Assembly: GCA_031772625.1 (NCBI GenBank)
Contig: CM062813.1
Coordinates: 769,296,720-769,360,719 of the forward strand
Length of the DNA stretch: 64,000 nt
DNA from: Pinus tabuliformis
Lineage: Eukaryota > Streptophyta > Pinopsida > Pinales > Pinaceae
Direction of reading: 5' to 3'
The translations under genes were made by a program, and so were the position numbers. Shown piece by piece: positions 32,822 to 44,847 of the stretch. A model generated the notes under the pieces. The model was given only the letters and a program-made list of their open reading frames with translations. It searched no databases and had not been told where the DNA came from. Position 1 is the first letter of the stretch. Every line of letters begins with the position of its first letter.

Positions 32822-34014
32822 CTTGTATACAGGGCCAAAGCCTTCCTCTCCGAGCTTGTTGTCATCATGAAAGTTATTCGTGGCACCTTGTAATGTTTCC
32901 ATCTTAAACACCATATGTCCATCAGGATTGGTTGCTGTGTTTTCCTCATCTGTATCATGAAAATACAAAGTTACCTTTTGAACAAGCAAAAAATGCACTC
33001 AATAACCAACAATACCCAAGAGTTGTTAATATAAATACCTTCATAGCCTTTTCCGAATGTGGCGGATTTCAGTCTCTTCCCAGTTGCAAACAAGCATGCC
33101 ATGAATACCAGAGCCAAGCCCCCCACAACACCTAAAATTAAAATTGTGTGTGTGCCTTTGTGTGAAGACTTGACCTCATGTGCTTTATTAGCTACCCCCT
33201 GCGTGCTGTTCAGTGCAAACGTGGCCGAATTAAAAAAAGGATATATTGCATAACGGAGTATGCAGCTTTGACTCCAATATTGAATTCCTGCAGCCGTGTC
33301 AGAAGTGAACATTTTACTGATTGAGTATGACAGGCACCTTCTGCAATCACGAGTAGAGAGATCCCTGGTGCACTGGACCAGACCGTAAATCGTTTGGGAC
33401 GCCGAATCCAAAGATGTAGACAAAGCAGATCGTTTCGTTTCGTTTGCTGCTTCAATTGACAATTTCTCTAACAGATTCTGTGCAGTACCTTCGAAGTCAG
33501 GTGGGACAAAGACAACCGTGTTCCCGCTGAAGGTCTCAGCGTAATTACACCCCAAATCGGTATCCAGTTGTCCGATGAAATTATAGTTTCCATAGCGTAA
33601 GAAGCACTGAAAAGGCCAGATACTACCGCCAACGGCATTCCCACAAATTTGTCGAATGTTAGTGGTTGCAAATTGCCAACAACTGAAGCACTCGTCGACT
33701 GTCATGTCTTCTCTGCATTGGAGGAGGCCATATATTCTGTTAGGACTTTGGCCATACACAGATATATTAAACCCAGTTTTGTTGGCCCCTTGACCAAGAC
33801 GATCAAATACAATGTTCAGGTTTTTCTCAAACGTACTGCCTCGTGTATAGTTACTGCCATCGCATTTAGTTGTTGGTTCACCTGTCGCTGCGTTGCAAAT
33901 GTGTCCATTAAAGGTAATGTTGATGAAGGTCGAAACAAGAATGATGGAGTAGAAAAGCGTAATATTTTGGCCGATCAAGAGAGAGCGTGCAGAATACCTT
34001 CCATGAAACTTCAT
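32822..34014 (-). CDS. CRK copy B: Gnk2 receptor ectodomain and membrane span, kinase truncated
   Basis: CRKs are plasma-membrane receptor kinases of plant defence and stress signalling. I take the start at ATG 34014 (MKFHGRYSARS), just before the hydrophobic signal segment (ITLFYSIILVSTFINI); a frame-open ATG at 34059 is possible. Exon 1 (34014-33039) holds two Gnk2 domains with C-x8-C-x2-C signatures (CREDMTVDECFSC near residue 100, CTRDLSTRDCRRC near 215). A membrane span follows (ILILGVVGGLALVFMACLF, residues about 290-310). An 89-bp intron with GT and AG ends precedes exon 2 (32949-32822), which ends in the kinase glycine loop (GEEGFGPVYK) and a GT donor. Exon 1 plus 2 gives 368 open codons. 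The next exon is broken (32520-32628) and no catalytic loop follows, so no kinase can be made. Without splicing the frame ends 22 residues into the intron, giving a short membrane protein. Confidence 0.8.
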
Positions 34015-34149
34015 ATTTGTTACAACTACGATGGCCATAGGGCACTGGAGAACCTGCACAGATGTTCCCCACAGAGCATACCGATGATACTAAAGAAAAT
34101 TATTCTGTTCTGTGCAGGCTATTAATCAATAAGAACAATACAACTAGAC

Positions 34150-35700
34150 AGCCCCTATCCACACACCTGCTCGGCAAACACATATCCACTCAATTTTAAA
34201 AATGATAGATAATGAATTACACCTACCAGTCTCACCCTAAAAGATAAAACTGCTTTAGCTAAAATTATTTATTGGAGTTTATTTTGATAACAGATTTAGT
34301 TTAAAATTATTTATTTGAGTTTATTTTGATAATAGATTTAGTTTAATAATTTTGTTTAGTTGAAAAAGTTAAAATGGTTTTGAAAGGAGTTGTGTTAGTG
34401 TGATTTTTTGGAGTTGAAAAAATTAGGGTGAAATTTTGATCTCTGTTATTTAAATTGGTTTTTTTTGACATATAGATTCAGTGCTTTGAAAAACCTCAAG
34501 CCACTTCGATTGTGCAAAGTTTGAGGTGAAATCTTGATTTGTGTTATTTAAATGGTTTTTTGACTATATATATATATGGATTCAACATCTTGAAAAACCC
34601 CTAGGGCACTTAGATTGTGCAGAGTTACCAATCAAGGTTGTGATTAGACTGGAAACACTTCCAAAAGGTTTTTTAAATATCTATCAAGAAAATATGACTC
34701 AATCTATCTGGAAGAGTTTTGCTTGATAATCAGGAATCACAAAAGCCTTATTAAGTTAATTGCAATTTATAAGAATTAACTTCCAACTTTAAGTTTTGAT
34801 TTTTTGCCAATCTTGTTGTCATTTAATTTATATAATTTGGACTAGTTTAATAATTTTACTTAAATTTTTATTAAATTTTTCCTAATAATAAAATAAAATT
34901 ACAAAATCAACTTCAATAACTTTTTACTTCAATCCTCCCATTTAATAAATTTGTAATAAACAATAAACTTATTAAACTACCACTCAAACAATTTAATAAT
35001 CATTTTGGATGACCATATTCCAATTACAAATTCGATGAATTTGTAATAAATAATAATCTTATTAAATTACTAGTCCAACAACACATAGCTTTATCAAAGA
35101 ACTTCTTATCAATCTACTAGTCAAATCTTTAAATAAACTTATTTCCAAAATCTAAAAAAATAATAATTTTATTCCATTACCACTCCAACAATTTAATAAT
35201 TAATAATGGATTAACTTATTTAATCAAACAAAATAATAATTAATATAACCATATAATTTAAATATCTGCTTAAATTAAAAATATGTTAATTAATTAATAA
35301 ATCGTTTTAATTATAGCAAAATTTGATAAAAATCTTTATTAATAAAGGACTTAACTTTGTTTCGTTTCATACTGATCGCATACACAGAATCTAAATGCAC
35401 AAGTTTAATCATCAACCGGCAAAGCCAACTACATAAAACAAGGCATCGGAAGAGGCAGGAATGATCTTCAGTAATGGCAGACAAACATTATGCTCCAAGT
35501 GTACATCATTAAATGCATATTCTTCACCAAACTTCACAATTTATGTAAACCTCTAACTTCAACGTCGTCCTTTCAAAGCCTATTTCGTCGTATTCATTTT
35601 GTAATCAGATTGCGGTGATTCCCATATTGACTGTGTGAAAGTACATGCAACACGTGGATGTATGTTCACCGTATTGTGTTAATTTATCTCGAAAGAATAT
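34150..35700. repeat. AT-rich upstream flank of CRK copy B
   Basis: No gene. It parallels 9120-10860 of copy A and then jumps near 35600 to sequence matching about 14545-14610. A block of about 3.7 kb present in A and C is therefore absent here. Confidence 0.65.
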
Positions 35701-36370
35701 ATGGTTATTTGCCACCATATTGAAAAGAGAAAAGTGGAAAGTGGGATTGCATCCATAATAAATAAAGAAGAGTTATTGTGCATTTGATTGTTTGAACCAT
35801 TGTTTGAATCAGAAATGATTGTTTCAACAAGAAACATCTGTTATTTAAACGAAAAAATAATAAAAATATGGAAATATAGTTATTATATTTTTTTGGGAAA
35901 ACCAAAATATGCATATTTTTGAATCAAATTAGTGCCTATTTTTTTTAAACTAAAACAATTAATATAGTTATTATATATATTTTGGGAAAATCAAAATATG
36001 CATATTTATGAATCAAATTAGTAACTATTTCTTTTAACAAGTTCGCATTGCACGCGGCATACCTGTCGAATAAAAATTTATATGTTAATTTAGATTGAAG
36101 CGATAACAAATATCTTTCGTCCTCGGTCCTCCCATTATTTCTATGTCCAGTGATACACCTTCAACCAACCTTCAACCAAGGCATCGTAAGTGCATAAGCA
36201 TCTATCAACAACATTACAGGAAGCATCAATAGCTAGGACAAGTTCTACTGAATGGACTCAGAAGTAGACTCAGCGGTAGAGCTAGTAGCCAGCTTATGAT
36301 TAATTAGTGGTCATGTCCTTAGCGTATGATTTATTAGGGGAAGTAGGGGTCGTGTTCCTGGCCTATGATT
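35701..36370. other. No gene recognised
   Basis: AT-rich and then mixed sequence. A phrase atatttttgggaaaa(c/t)caaaatatgcatattt is repeated near 35887 and 35975. Nothing else is seen. Confidence 0.4.
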
Positions 36371-36661
36371 CATTAATTAACCTCATCTTGGAACACAACA
36401 CCTAGATTAGTGTTCTTTTACTGATATGGGCTATTCTTACTAGCGTGATAATAAATCTAACTCTTGTGTCACCATTTCCAGAGCTTATACTTTGTCATCA
36501 TTGTTCCTTGGATTATTAGTTAACCTCGTCTTGAAACAAATCACCTAGATTAGTGTTCTTTTGCTGGGACATGGGCTATTCTTACTATCATGATAATAAA
36601 TCTAACTCTTGTGTCACTGTTTCCAGTGCTTATACTTTGTCATCGTTGTGCCTTGGATTAT
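36371..36661. repeat. Tandem pair of units of about 145 bp
   Basis: Two adjacent copies share acctagattagtgttctttt, gggctattcttact and ataaatctaactcttgtgtc. They are non-coding. Confidence 0.75.
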
Positions 36662-36888
36662 AGTTGGCCTACTTAATCATGGCTGGGTATGATATGGAGC
36701 TTTTATTAATTAGTATGCTTTTATTTACTCTGTTGGTGACTAGCTAGAACATTACTTGTAAGCAAGTAGCCTAATGTGTGCCTAAAAACATGGTTTATGA
36801 GCATACTTGATTGAAACTCGTAAAACCCTTAGCGAGAAACATCTGTTGGGAGTGATAAATACAATTACATTATCATGGTGTATGTATG

Positions 36889-37120
36889 AGTGGGCCTAAT
36901 GGTTAAGAGCATGTGTTTCCTCCGAAGAGGTCACAGGTTCAAAAGCAGAGGGGGTAGAGTATGTATGCCTTCGTAGACTTAGCAGTCAAATCACTGCATG
37001 GAGGTGGGTTCCTTGTCCCACAAACAAGGGGGTCTCATACACCAATTTGGTGTTTGGTTTGGCTGTGACCTTAAAAATGGATATTATTACCTTAAAAATG
37101 GATATTATTATTATTATTAT
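36889..37120 (+). mobile_element. tRNA-derived SINE
   Basis: A tRNA-like head has an A-box-like tgggcctaatggttaagagc (about 36891) and a B-box-like aggttcaaaagc (36935-36946) 33 bases on. It is followed by a body without tRNA similarity and a tail with a repeated ccttaaaaatggatattatt and (att)n. These are the parts of an RNA polymerase III-driven SINE. The head does not fold as an intact tRNA gene. The target duplication is not clear. Confidence 0.7.
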
Positions 37121-39380
37121 GTGAATTAGTCCATATGACTTGCTACTACTACATGGAATAAGATCTACATAGTTAAGTCTGGTTTACGGTTTCATTGACA
37201 AGGGGTATACAAGGGGTATACAGTTAATTAATCTCTATTTTATTGCTATTAGTCGTAATATATACTAAGAGGCTAATTGTTAGTTAGTAATTAATCGTAC
37301 TTTATAATTTGCTAACACCTTAAATCATGAAAAGTTGGAACAAAAGAGTACTATGTACGTCATTTCTTCCCTTGAAGACTTCAACTACTAGTCAACCACT
37401 TTTTTGATATTTCCAATGCCAGCGAATATTTCTTAATGAATTTTCCACAGCATATTAACTCTAAACAAAATATTCAAGTTATTTAAGTAACACATGGAGC
37501 CGCATTTATAGGTTGAAATCAGAGGCAAGCACGATTTTGATATCCAACGAATATTTTCTGATGAGTTTGTTGTAGGTTGAAATCAGAGGAAACCACAATT
37601 TTCATATCTAGCTACTATTTTCTGGTGAGTTTGTTGTGATGAGGAATTAGATAGAGAACACGGGATGCAGCCTATGCCTAATACGCGCCCAGGGGATGCA
37701 GCCTATGCCTAATACGCGCCCAGGGCTTGCCATATGAGTTATAGGGTACACCAAAAAGATGAAATAAATTTTGAAATTGAGATTCATTATCCCGGAAGCC
37801 AAAGAGAGAGGCAGTCAAACTAGTTGCCTTAAACATGGCTTCAATCCGACTATCTCAGGTAGGCTTGGGACTATTGGAGAGGATCAATTAGCTGCTTCTT
37901 CCGAGAGAGGGAGGGTAAATCGACAACAACCCAAAGGTCTCGGGGGAACAGACAAAAACCCAATGCTTTTTGATTCAATTTTTCAAACCAAAAACACATT
38001 AGGGAAACGATAGTCTGGCATCTAGACATGAAACAACATAGGAATTACAAGTGGCCACACCAAAATGAAGCGGTTTCATGGTTCCGCGTTCCTATTACTT
38101 CCTACTAGCCTTCTAGTTTTCAGTCTGTCAACCACGGATGTTATTGCTTCATTGTCAAATTTCGAAATTGCATAGGGTTGAATATAGGTAAGGTATTTCC
38201 CCATATCTATGACCTAGTTAATATCTACGGTAAAATCATGAGCAGAAAGCCAATATTACATTTATCTTTACAGGGAAAGTGTCATTAAGGCCCTACATAA
38301 AGAAAAAATAGCATAAAGAAAAAATAGGTTGTACTTCAACAAAAACCTGTAAGATTCTCTTTGTTCTCATAGATTCTTGTTTTGATGAGATTATTTTCAT
38401 CAAAATAAAGATGCCGATTTTCTATCGAAGCTGATTGTTTTCTCAGTAGTATACTCTGCCCAACCTGCACTGAGGACAAAACTTGATTGTTGAGGAAAAG
38501 TGTAAACTAATGTAAATGGAAATCAACAAAGTTTTAGAAAATGCTAAAAAAAAATTACTCTCAAAGAGAAAATAAAATTACTATAGAAAAGAGTGAAAAA
38601 TAAAAATTAAAAAAATAGCCTTTAAAATTGTTGCGAGTGCATGGAAATTTTAGAGTTTAAAATTGTTACCTGTGTTCTTTAAAAATTTTCTTGTGTACTC
38701 TATGCAATTTTTAGGTTTTAAAATTCTTACCTGTGTACACTCCATGCAGGTGCAGGTGAAAATAAAATTTACTGTAGAAAAGAGTGAAAACTAAAAATTC
38801 AATAATTTTTAGGTTAATAAAATTTACTGTAGAAAAGAGTGCAAAATAAAAATCCAATAATTTTTAATCTTAAAATTTACTATAAAAAATTAGAGTGAAA
38901 AATCAAAATTCAATAATTTTTAGGTAAATAAAAGTTACTGTAGAAAAGAGTGCAAAATAAAAATTCAATAATTTTTAGGCTTTAAAATTGTTAGGTGTCT
39001 ACTCTCTGCAGGGGATGCTTAAGTAGAAGAATCATTTATGATGGTTCCTCTGTTCTTAGCATCGATTTGCAAGAACGTGACTGGGATTTGGAGTTTTCCT
39101 GAGCACCTGAAGCTGAGCAGTGAGGACTGAAGACTGGCCGAAATTGGTTGAACAATGAATCATTTTTCTAGGTTGATTCCCCGTTCTTTCAACTTACCGA
39201 GCTTGCTTCGATAGCTTGCTTCGCTGCTTTCATTTGACTTACTACCAACTCGCCTGCCTTTGCCTTGTTTGTCAATATCCCATCATCCTTCCCCACACTG
39301 GACTTGCAGCACTTCCAAATTATTCAAATGATAGTGTTTTTGTTTCCACTTTCTCTCAACCTCCCTCCCACATTAACCTT
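37121..39380. repeat. Intergenic, several short tandem repeats, no gene recognised
   Basis: A 31-bp unit (gggatgcagcctatgcctaa...) is duplicated at about 37663-37723. From 38540 to 39000 phrases such as ttactgtagaaaagagtg and aattcaataatttttagg recur about five times. An 80-codon frame at 37771-38013 matches nothing I know and I do not count it as a gene. Confidence 0.5.
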
Positions 39381-39382
39381 GG

Positions 39383-39470
39383 TCCATATGTCCATTGATC
39401 GGTTGGGGTGTTTTCCTGATGATCTGTGTCATGAAAACACCAAGTTACCTTTTGAACATAAAATAAAATA
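39383..39470 (-). pseudogene. CRK copy C, start of exon 2
   Basis: On the minus strand the intron end (aaggtaacttggtgttttcatgacacag in pieces) is followed by an exon start at 39423 matching exon 2 of copies A and B (the ENTxT...DGHM region). It breaks off after about 40 bases. The matching exon 1 remnant lies at 44848-45130 on the same strand, so copy C was apparently split by AT-rich DNA and a LINE inserted near its first intron. Confidence 0.6.
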
Positions 39471-40033
39471 AAAAATTGAATTTAACAATTCGACGAAATA
39501 TGTGAACGTAAATAACTTTGATATTAATAGTGAATATACAAATATACAATAATTATAATTTTATTTTAATAGTATACACTAATTTTAATTTTTAAATTAT
39601 TAAAATTAAGGTAAATATTTAAAGTTTATTATGATATTATGTTTATGGAGTTTTTTCTACTTCCACTCTACTTTTCGATATAAATTTTGTTCTTATAAAT
39701 TTTTAAATTATTTATATATGTAATAAAAAGTTAAATATCTATATTAAAATTAAAATTTAATTTATTGAATTTAAAAAAATTATAAACATAATAATTATTA
39801 ATAATTTCATTAAACAAATTATATATAAATTACAAAGTGAGAAGGATATGGCGATCCTTCTCTCTATAAAGTAACAAAGACTTACATAACAACTTTTTGT
39901 TTGTAAGTTTGTGTCTAAAAGTGTTGGGTTTGGTGATTCCTTATAGTGATTTATTTATTGTTATTTGTTCTCATTAACTGAGGGAATTTTACATAAAGAT
40001 TTAAATTTTTACAAAATAGTTTCAAATATTTTT
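39471..40033. other. AT-rich spacer, nothing recognised
   Basis: Very AT-rich with stops in all frames; it lies between the CRK copy C exon 2 piece and the LINE tail. Confidence 0.4.
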
Positions 40034-40123
40034 CATGATGATGATGATAATGATAGTGGTTAACATCCACTGAGACCAAACTTTGGTCTATTGGACCTAA
40101 AGAAATGAATTATTTAGTTTGAT

Positions 40124-43100
40124 TTAAGATTTTATTCCTATGCTCAAAAAGCTTGGAGAGAAGCCTCCCGAGCTCACTGTAATTTTGACAACGTAAAATG
40201 CTACGAAGAGGAAGTGATTTTCATCCTCGATGTTCGTATTTTCACAGAGATGGCAGAACCTTTCCGTCCATGGTGTTTTAGGAACTACCCAACGACGCAT
40301 TTCACTATGGAGCTCATGAGAGTTCGTTCTAATCTTGGCTATATTAATTTTCTTCTTTGAGCTAGTTAAAACAGAGAGATACTTTTCATCTTCTAGGGTG
40401 GGGTTGATGACCTCCTTATAATATCTTAATTTTCTTTTAGCTGCTAAATCTTTCTCACACCACATTTTTTCTTTGAACTTATAAGTAACAATATTTTTAA
40501 TGTTATTAATGTTTTGCAATGCAACATTCTCGTCAATCTCCCAATGGTTTAACCAGGCCCTAGTGTCTTTATACAAACCTCGTTTGAGCCTTAAGTGGTT
40601 TTGGTTGGAATTTAAAGCTAGCTTAGGAAGTCTATGGTCTCCTATGTTATTGGTTTTGTGCTTGTACAACAGAAGCCTAGTCATAGCTAGGCTCTTGATA
40701 GGGGAAAGACCCACTTCTATAAGGAGAATAGGATAGGGTGTGTTGCTTTTAATTTTGAGGTTATACGTTATAAAACGCTTTTGGATTTGCTCAATCTTTC
40801 TCCAGGATTCTCTAGAGATGCTACAACCCCAAACCTCACATCCATACAAGATAACCGGAGTGACTAAAGTTTCAAAGAGGAACTTTTTTCTATCCCACAT
40901 TACGAGGTTTGTCATTTTACAATTATTTTCAAGACCAAAATAAGCTTTCCATCACCCATTAATCCTTTTCTCAATGCTATAGTTCTAGTTGAGCTTGTGA
41001 TGAATATCAATTCCTAGGTACTTGTAGGAAGACACTTCCTCCAAGTTATTGTTGTCATACATAAAATTAGCGTAAGTATCCTTCTTGGATTTCATAATCA
41101 TAACTTTTGTTTTGTCAGTGTTAACAATCATACCCATGGTAGAGCATAAATCCTTAAGAAGTATAAGTTGCTGATCAAGATCAAATGGGCACCTTGTGAG
41201 AAGAACAATACCACTAGCGTAGAGAAGAAGGATGATGACTATCACAGCTAAGATCGTGCCAGCAGATCCTGCTTCCTCTAAACAACCTTCTAGCTTGTCA
41301 ATGTAAATTCCAAATAGGGTAGGGGAGAGGGGGCAACCTTGTTTAACTCCGATATTACACTTAATATCTTTCGACCATCCCTCATTGCTCTTTAACTTGG
41401 CAGTTACATTCTCATATAACCTTATAGCGATAGCTCTCAACTCAAAAGGAACCTTTAGCTCTTCTAATCTGTTCCAAAGGTTGTTTCTAGGAATCGTATC
41501 GAAAGCCTTTCTAAAGTCCACAAAGCAACAAAAGAGATTGGATTTATCATTGCGGCATTCCTCCACAATGATCCTAAGCGTAACGAGGTGGTCTGTTGTT
41601 GAGTGTTGATTTCTAAAACTTGCTTGGCCTTTAGCATTCTTACCTTCACTTTCAAGCCATATGCTCAACTTCCTTTCCAAAATAATACCATATAACTTGG
41701 CTAGGAGAGGTTTGATCATAATTTTCCGATAAGTAGAGGGGTTATTTGTATCCCCACTTTTAAAAATAGGGATAATGAGGCTTTGAGTCCGTGGTTTAGG
41801 GAACCCTTGCTTGACCTCTTGATTGAAAAGCTTGTAAATGTGGGTGATGAGGACAAGACTTCCAATTTTTAAGATTTCCGCCTGGTAACCTTCAATGTCC
41901 TTAGATTTCCCATTAGCCAAGCAATTAACCCCAAAATCAATGTGTTCTAATGAGAAAACTTCTTTTGTTGTGAGCAGGGTTTCAAAGTTATCCATGACAT
42001 TTGGAGATTCATAAAGTTTTTTAAGATAGGAATTCCAGTTGTGTAAAGCAATTTTATTATTATCTTTAGTTTTCCTAGTTAGAATCTGCCTCCAGAATTT
42101 CTTAGGAGCTACCTTAGAGAGGTGTAAGAGATTCTCTTGTCTTTTATGAATATACTGCCTTTTTTTCCTTTTAGTTAGGGCTTTGTATATTTTTATCTTG
42201 CCAATTTTAAGAGATTCATCAACAACTTCCTTAATTGCTCTCCTCGCACTTTTACAATCTTTGTCATACCATGGGTTGGTTTTGCTATTTCTTTTATTAC
42301 TTGAAAGTTCAATTCAGAACTTGTTAATATAATATGAGAGGGTTGTAGTAAAATTATGATAGAGATCTTCTATGTTGTCTATAGTAGATAAAGGAAGCAA
42401 ATCAGTTTTTAATTCATTTAGAAAGAGATCTTTTTTATTTCTATCAAATATTAACTTCTTTTGGCTATAAGGATTATCTTTTATGTGATCTCTATGCATG
42501 ACAAAATTGAGAGTTATAAGTAAAGGCCTATGATCAGAGTCAGGCTCGTGGTCGTTTAAGATGTCAAAATTTGTTATTTTGTTCTATAGAGGGAGATCAG
42601 AGATAACATATTCTACCACACTACTACCAAGCTCATGGATGCAGGTCATCTGGCTAGAATTGGGCCACTTCTTTAGACTGTTGCAAATTATGAGATCCTG
42701 AGCACTACAGAGCTTAATTAGCTCCAACCCAAACAAATTCTCCCTGAGGTCTTCAGAGCTCCTTTTGTATCGACTAGCCAGAGGAAGGTCTTCGTCTAAC
42801 CAAAGAGGATTAGGGTTGGAATGATTGCTTAGAAGAATAGCTTGGTTGCTTGAAGTTCAAGCATTAAAGTCACCCATTAAAAGGATATTGCCTTCATTCC
42901 ATAGGCTAGAAATATCATTCTCTAAACCATTGTAAGGACTATTTTGATCTAGATTCTTTTTCTTATAGAAGTTAGAATTGAAGGGGGGGGAGGGGCGGGG
43001 AATAACAAATTTCTATGTAGGTCTTTTTATCATAAATGTTAGTAATTTCTATCCAACTATATTGGTTGTAAGGGTAATTTTTGTAAATCCTAGCATGGGG

Positions 43101-43327
43101 AGAGATGTTCTTCTTAATGTAACAAGCTATACCCCCAATGCCTCTATGGGAGGATTGCTTATTCTAGGTAGATCATAATGTAAAGCCATCTATGTTAGGG
43201 ACCTTAGATTCTTTGTGTTCCCAAGTTTCAACAAGCAAATAATATCAACATCATTCGAGATCCAACTTAGCTTGGGGCCTTTGTTCCATGGAAAGCCCCG
43301 ACAGTTCCAAGAAAGAATCCAGAGCAT
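40124..43327 (-). pseudogene. LINE ORF2: AP endonuclease and reverse transcriptase
   Basis: ATG at 43327 begins MLWILSWNCRGFPWNKGPK, the AP-endonuclease start. Further endonuclease motifs appear in shifting frames: GGIACYIKKNI, MGDFNA, DSDHRPLLITLN (about 42530). The reverse transcriptase (41995 to about 40985) has GYQAEILKIGSL, FVDFRKAFDTIPR, GVKQGCPLSPTLFG and an altered active site YASG in place of YVDD. The C-terminal part (40915-40124) has VILYGCEVWG and a partial zinc ribbon CHLCENTNIEDENHF. No RNase H is seen. The altered active site alone would make it inactive. Confidence 0.8.
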
Positions 43328-43379
43328 GTTGAATTGCTATTTATTATTATCTTTTTGGTTTCTATCTCGAATAAAGGCT

Positions 43380-44188
43380 TTTCTATTTCTGATTATTGCT
43401 CATTTTCCTTCCTTCCTAGCTTCTTTTACCTTTTGAACCTCCGTTCTCAATTCTGCTTGATCTTCTGGAATGAGATCTTCATTTATAAATATTCTTGTTC
43501 CTTTTAGACTTTATGTTTTACTAAGTATGCTATACTTATGGTCAGTAGAGCTCACCTTTATTTGGATCAACCTTATTTTATTCTCAATTAGTTTCCCCAA
43601 CCTTGTTGCTTCTGTGAGACACGGTGTTTCAATTTGTAATCTGTTATGTAATTCTGTCTGGGGTATGACTAAAGTATCCTCGTCTACCTCCTCTTTCAAA
43701 CTGAAGATTATAAGGTTCAAGGCCCTTTTCTTACGCTCATGGTCTAATTCTATCAATATTTTCATTTCATCTTTAATTGGTTTGATATCTAATTTACCTG
43801 GCACACTATTTAGGGTGAGGCGACTATTAACTTTTTCTTCTAGCTCTTTAATCATGTCCTTCATTTTAAGACTCTCTAAAGTATCAACATCTACTTGCTG
43901 GGATGTTTGGTTCATATCTTGGTTTTGGTTTTCTATAACCTGCAACCTAGTCTCCATTGCCTCCATCTTATTCTCCAATAGTTCTATTTTATTTTCTATT
44001 TGTTTTTGGATCTTGTTTTCAAGAGATGTGAATTTATTTTCTAGCATGGCTGCTAACTCTGTTTGTAGCTTGACTTCTCTTTCTTCTCTACGTTCCTCTA
44101 AAGACTCTATATATTCATAGAGGCTCTATAGAGTAACTGTGCTAGGTCTACCTTTGGTAATCTATGGTAAGTGTGGTGAATTATTCAT
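43380..44188 (-). pseudogene. LINE ORF1: coiled-coil RNA-binding-type protein
   Basis: ATG at 44188 (MNNSPHLP) opens the frame, with two stops before the long open part (44047-43511, 178 codons). A Glu/Lys-rich heptad region (LENKIQKQIENKIELLENKM) forms a coiled coil. It is followed by RALNLIIFSLKEE and IRLIQIKVSS, then, past another stop, RIFINEDLIPEDQAELRTEV. The order coiled coil, N-I-F-L-E and a final INEDL-PE block is that of LINE ORF1 proteins with an RRM-like core. No zinc knuckle of the plant L1 type is present. Confidence 0.65.
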
Positions 44189-44360
44189 ACTTGAAAATAT
44201 AAGAGAAGATATGTATTAGAAAAATATAAGGAATGTGTGCATCTGATATCAGCTAGCCAGACCGTAGACGCACGTGCCCCAAATTGTTTTTCTATTACTA
44301 CAGGGAGATCGTGAATTATTACCACAGAGACATCGTCAATTATAACCACAGAGATCGTAA

Positions 44361-44790
44361 TAGATAATAATCATAATCGATATATATATAATTTAATTAA
44401 TATTTATGTTTTTTTTTTAAACGTAATGTTTTATGTATTTTAGAAAAAAAAAAATCAGTAGAATGATCTCAATGTTTGCATGTCTAAACATGGGTTTTTT
44501 TCAACAATCTGATAAAACATAAAAATAGTATGCAGTTGTTAACATTGTGATTGTAGCCTTTTTGGTATTTTTTTCTACTATGTTCCGCAATCATTTTTTT
44601 TTTTTAATTTAATTTTAAGCTATTAAATGTAATTGTAATTTTAAACTACTAAATCTATAGATTTAAATTCCTCAGACTTTATAAAGCCATGAATCTGTTT
44701 CACATTTAAAAAATCATTTTCAACGTGATAATATCATTAAAATTAATACCATAAAAATTTTCCTAACCAACCAAAAAAATCTAGTCCAAT
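44361..44790. other. AT-rich flank shared with copy D
   Basis: No gene. It parallels 25640-26110, the AT-rich flank next to CRK copy D. Confidence 0.55.
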
Positions 44791-44847
44791 CCAACTAAGT
44801 GTGGCAGGTTTTAATAACAAGCAATACCCAAGCGTTCATATAAATAG

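Larger units (their letters stand above)
40034..44360 (-). mobile_element. Non-L1 LINE, long copy with ORF1, endonuclease and reverse transcriptase
   Basis: Same family as 29713-31461, in opposite orientation and about 4.3 kb. The 3' end is a (cat)-type tail at 40034-40055 (seen as gatgatgat on the plus strand). In order on the minus strand: a 5' region, ORF1 (from 44188), ORF2 (from 43327) with endonuclease and reverse transcriptase, and a short 3' region ending in the shared phrase taggtccaatagaccaaa. It is broken by many stops and frameshifts. The 5' limit is uncertain (44190-44390). It lies within CRK copy C. Confidence 0.8.

Noticed and set aside
36889-36960. Possible tRNA gene
   Set aside because: A and B boxes are present but no full cloverleaf; the 3' body and (att)n tail fit a SINE.
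37771-38013. 80-codon frame
   Set aside because: No family motif, no neighbouring exon signals, and a repeat-rich setting.
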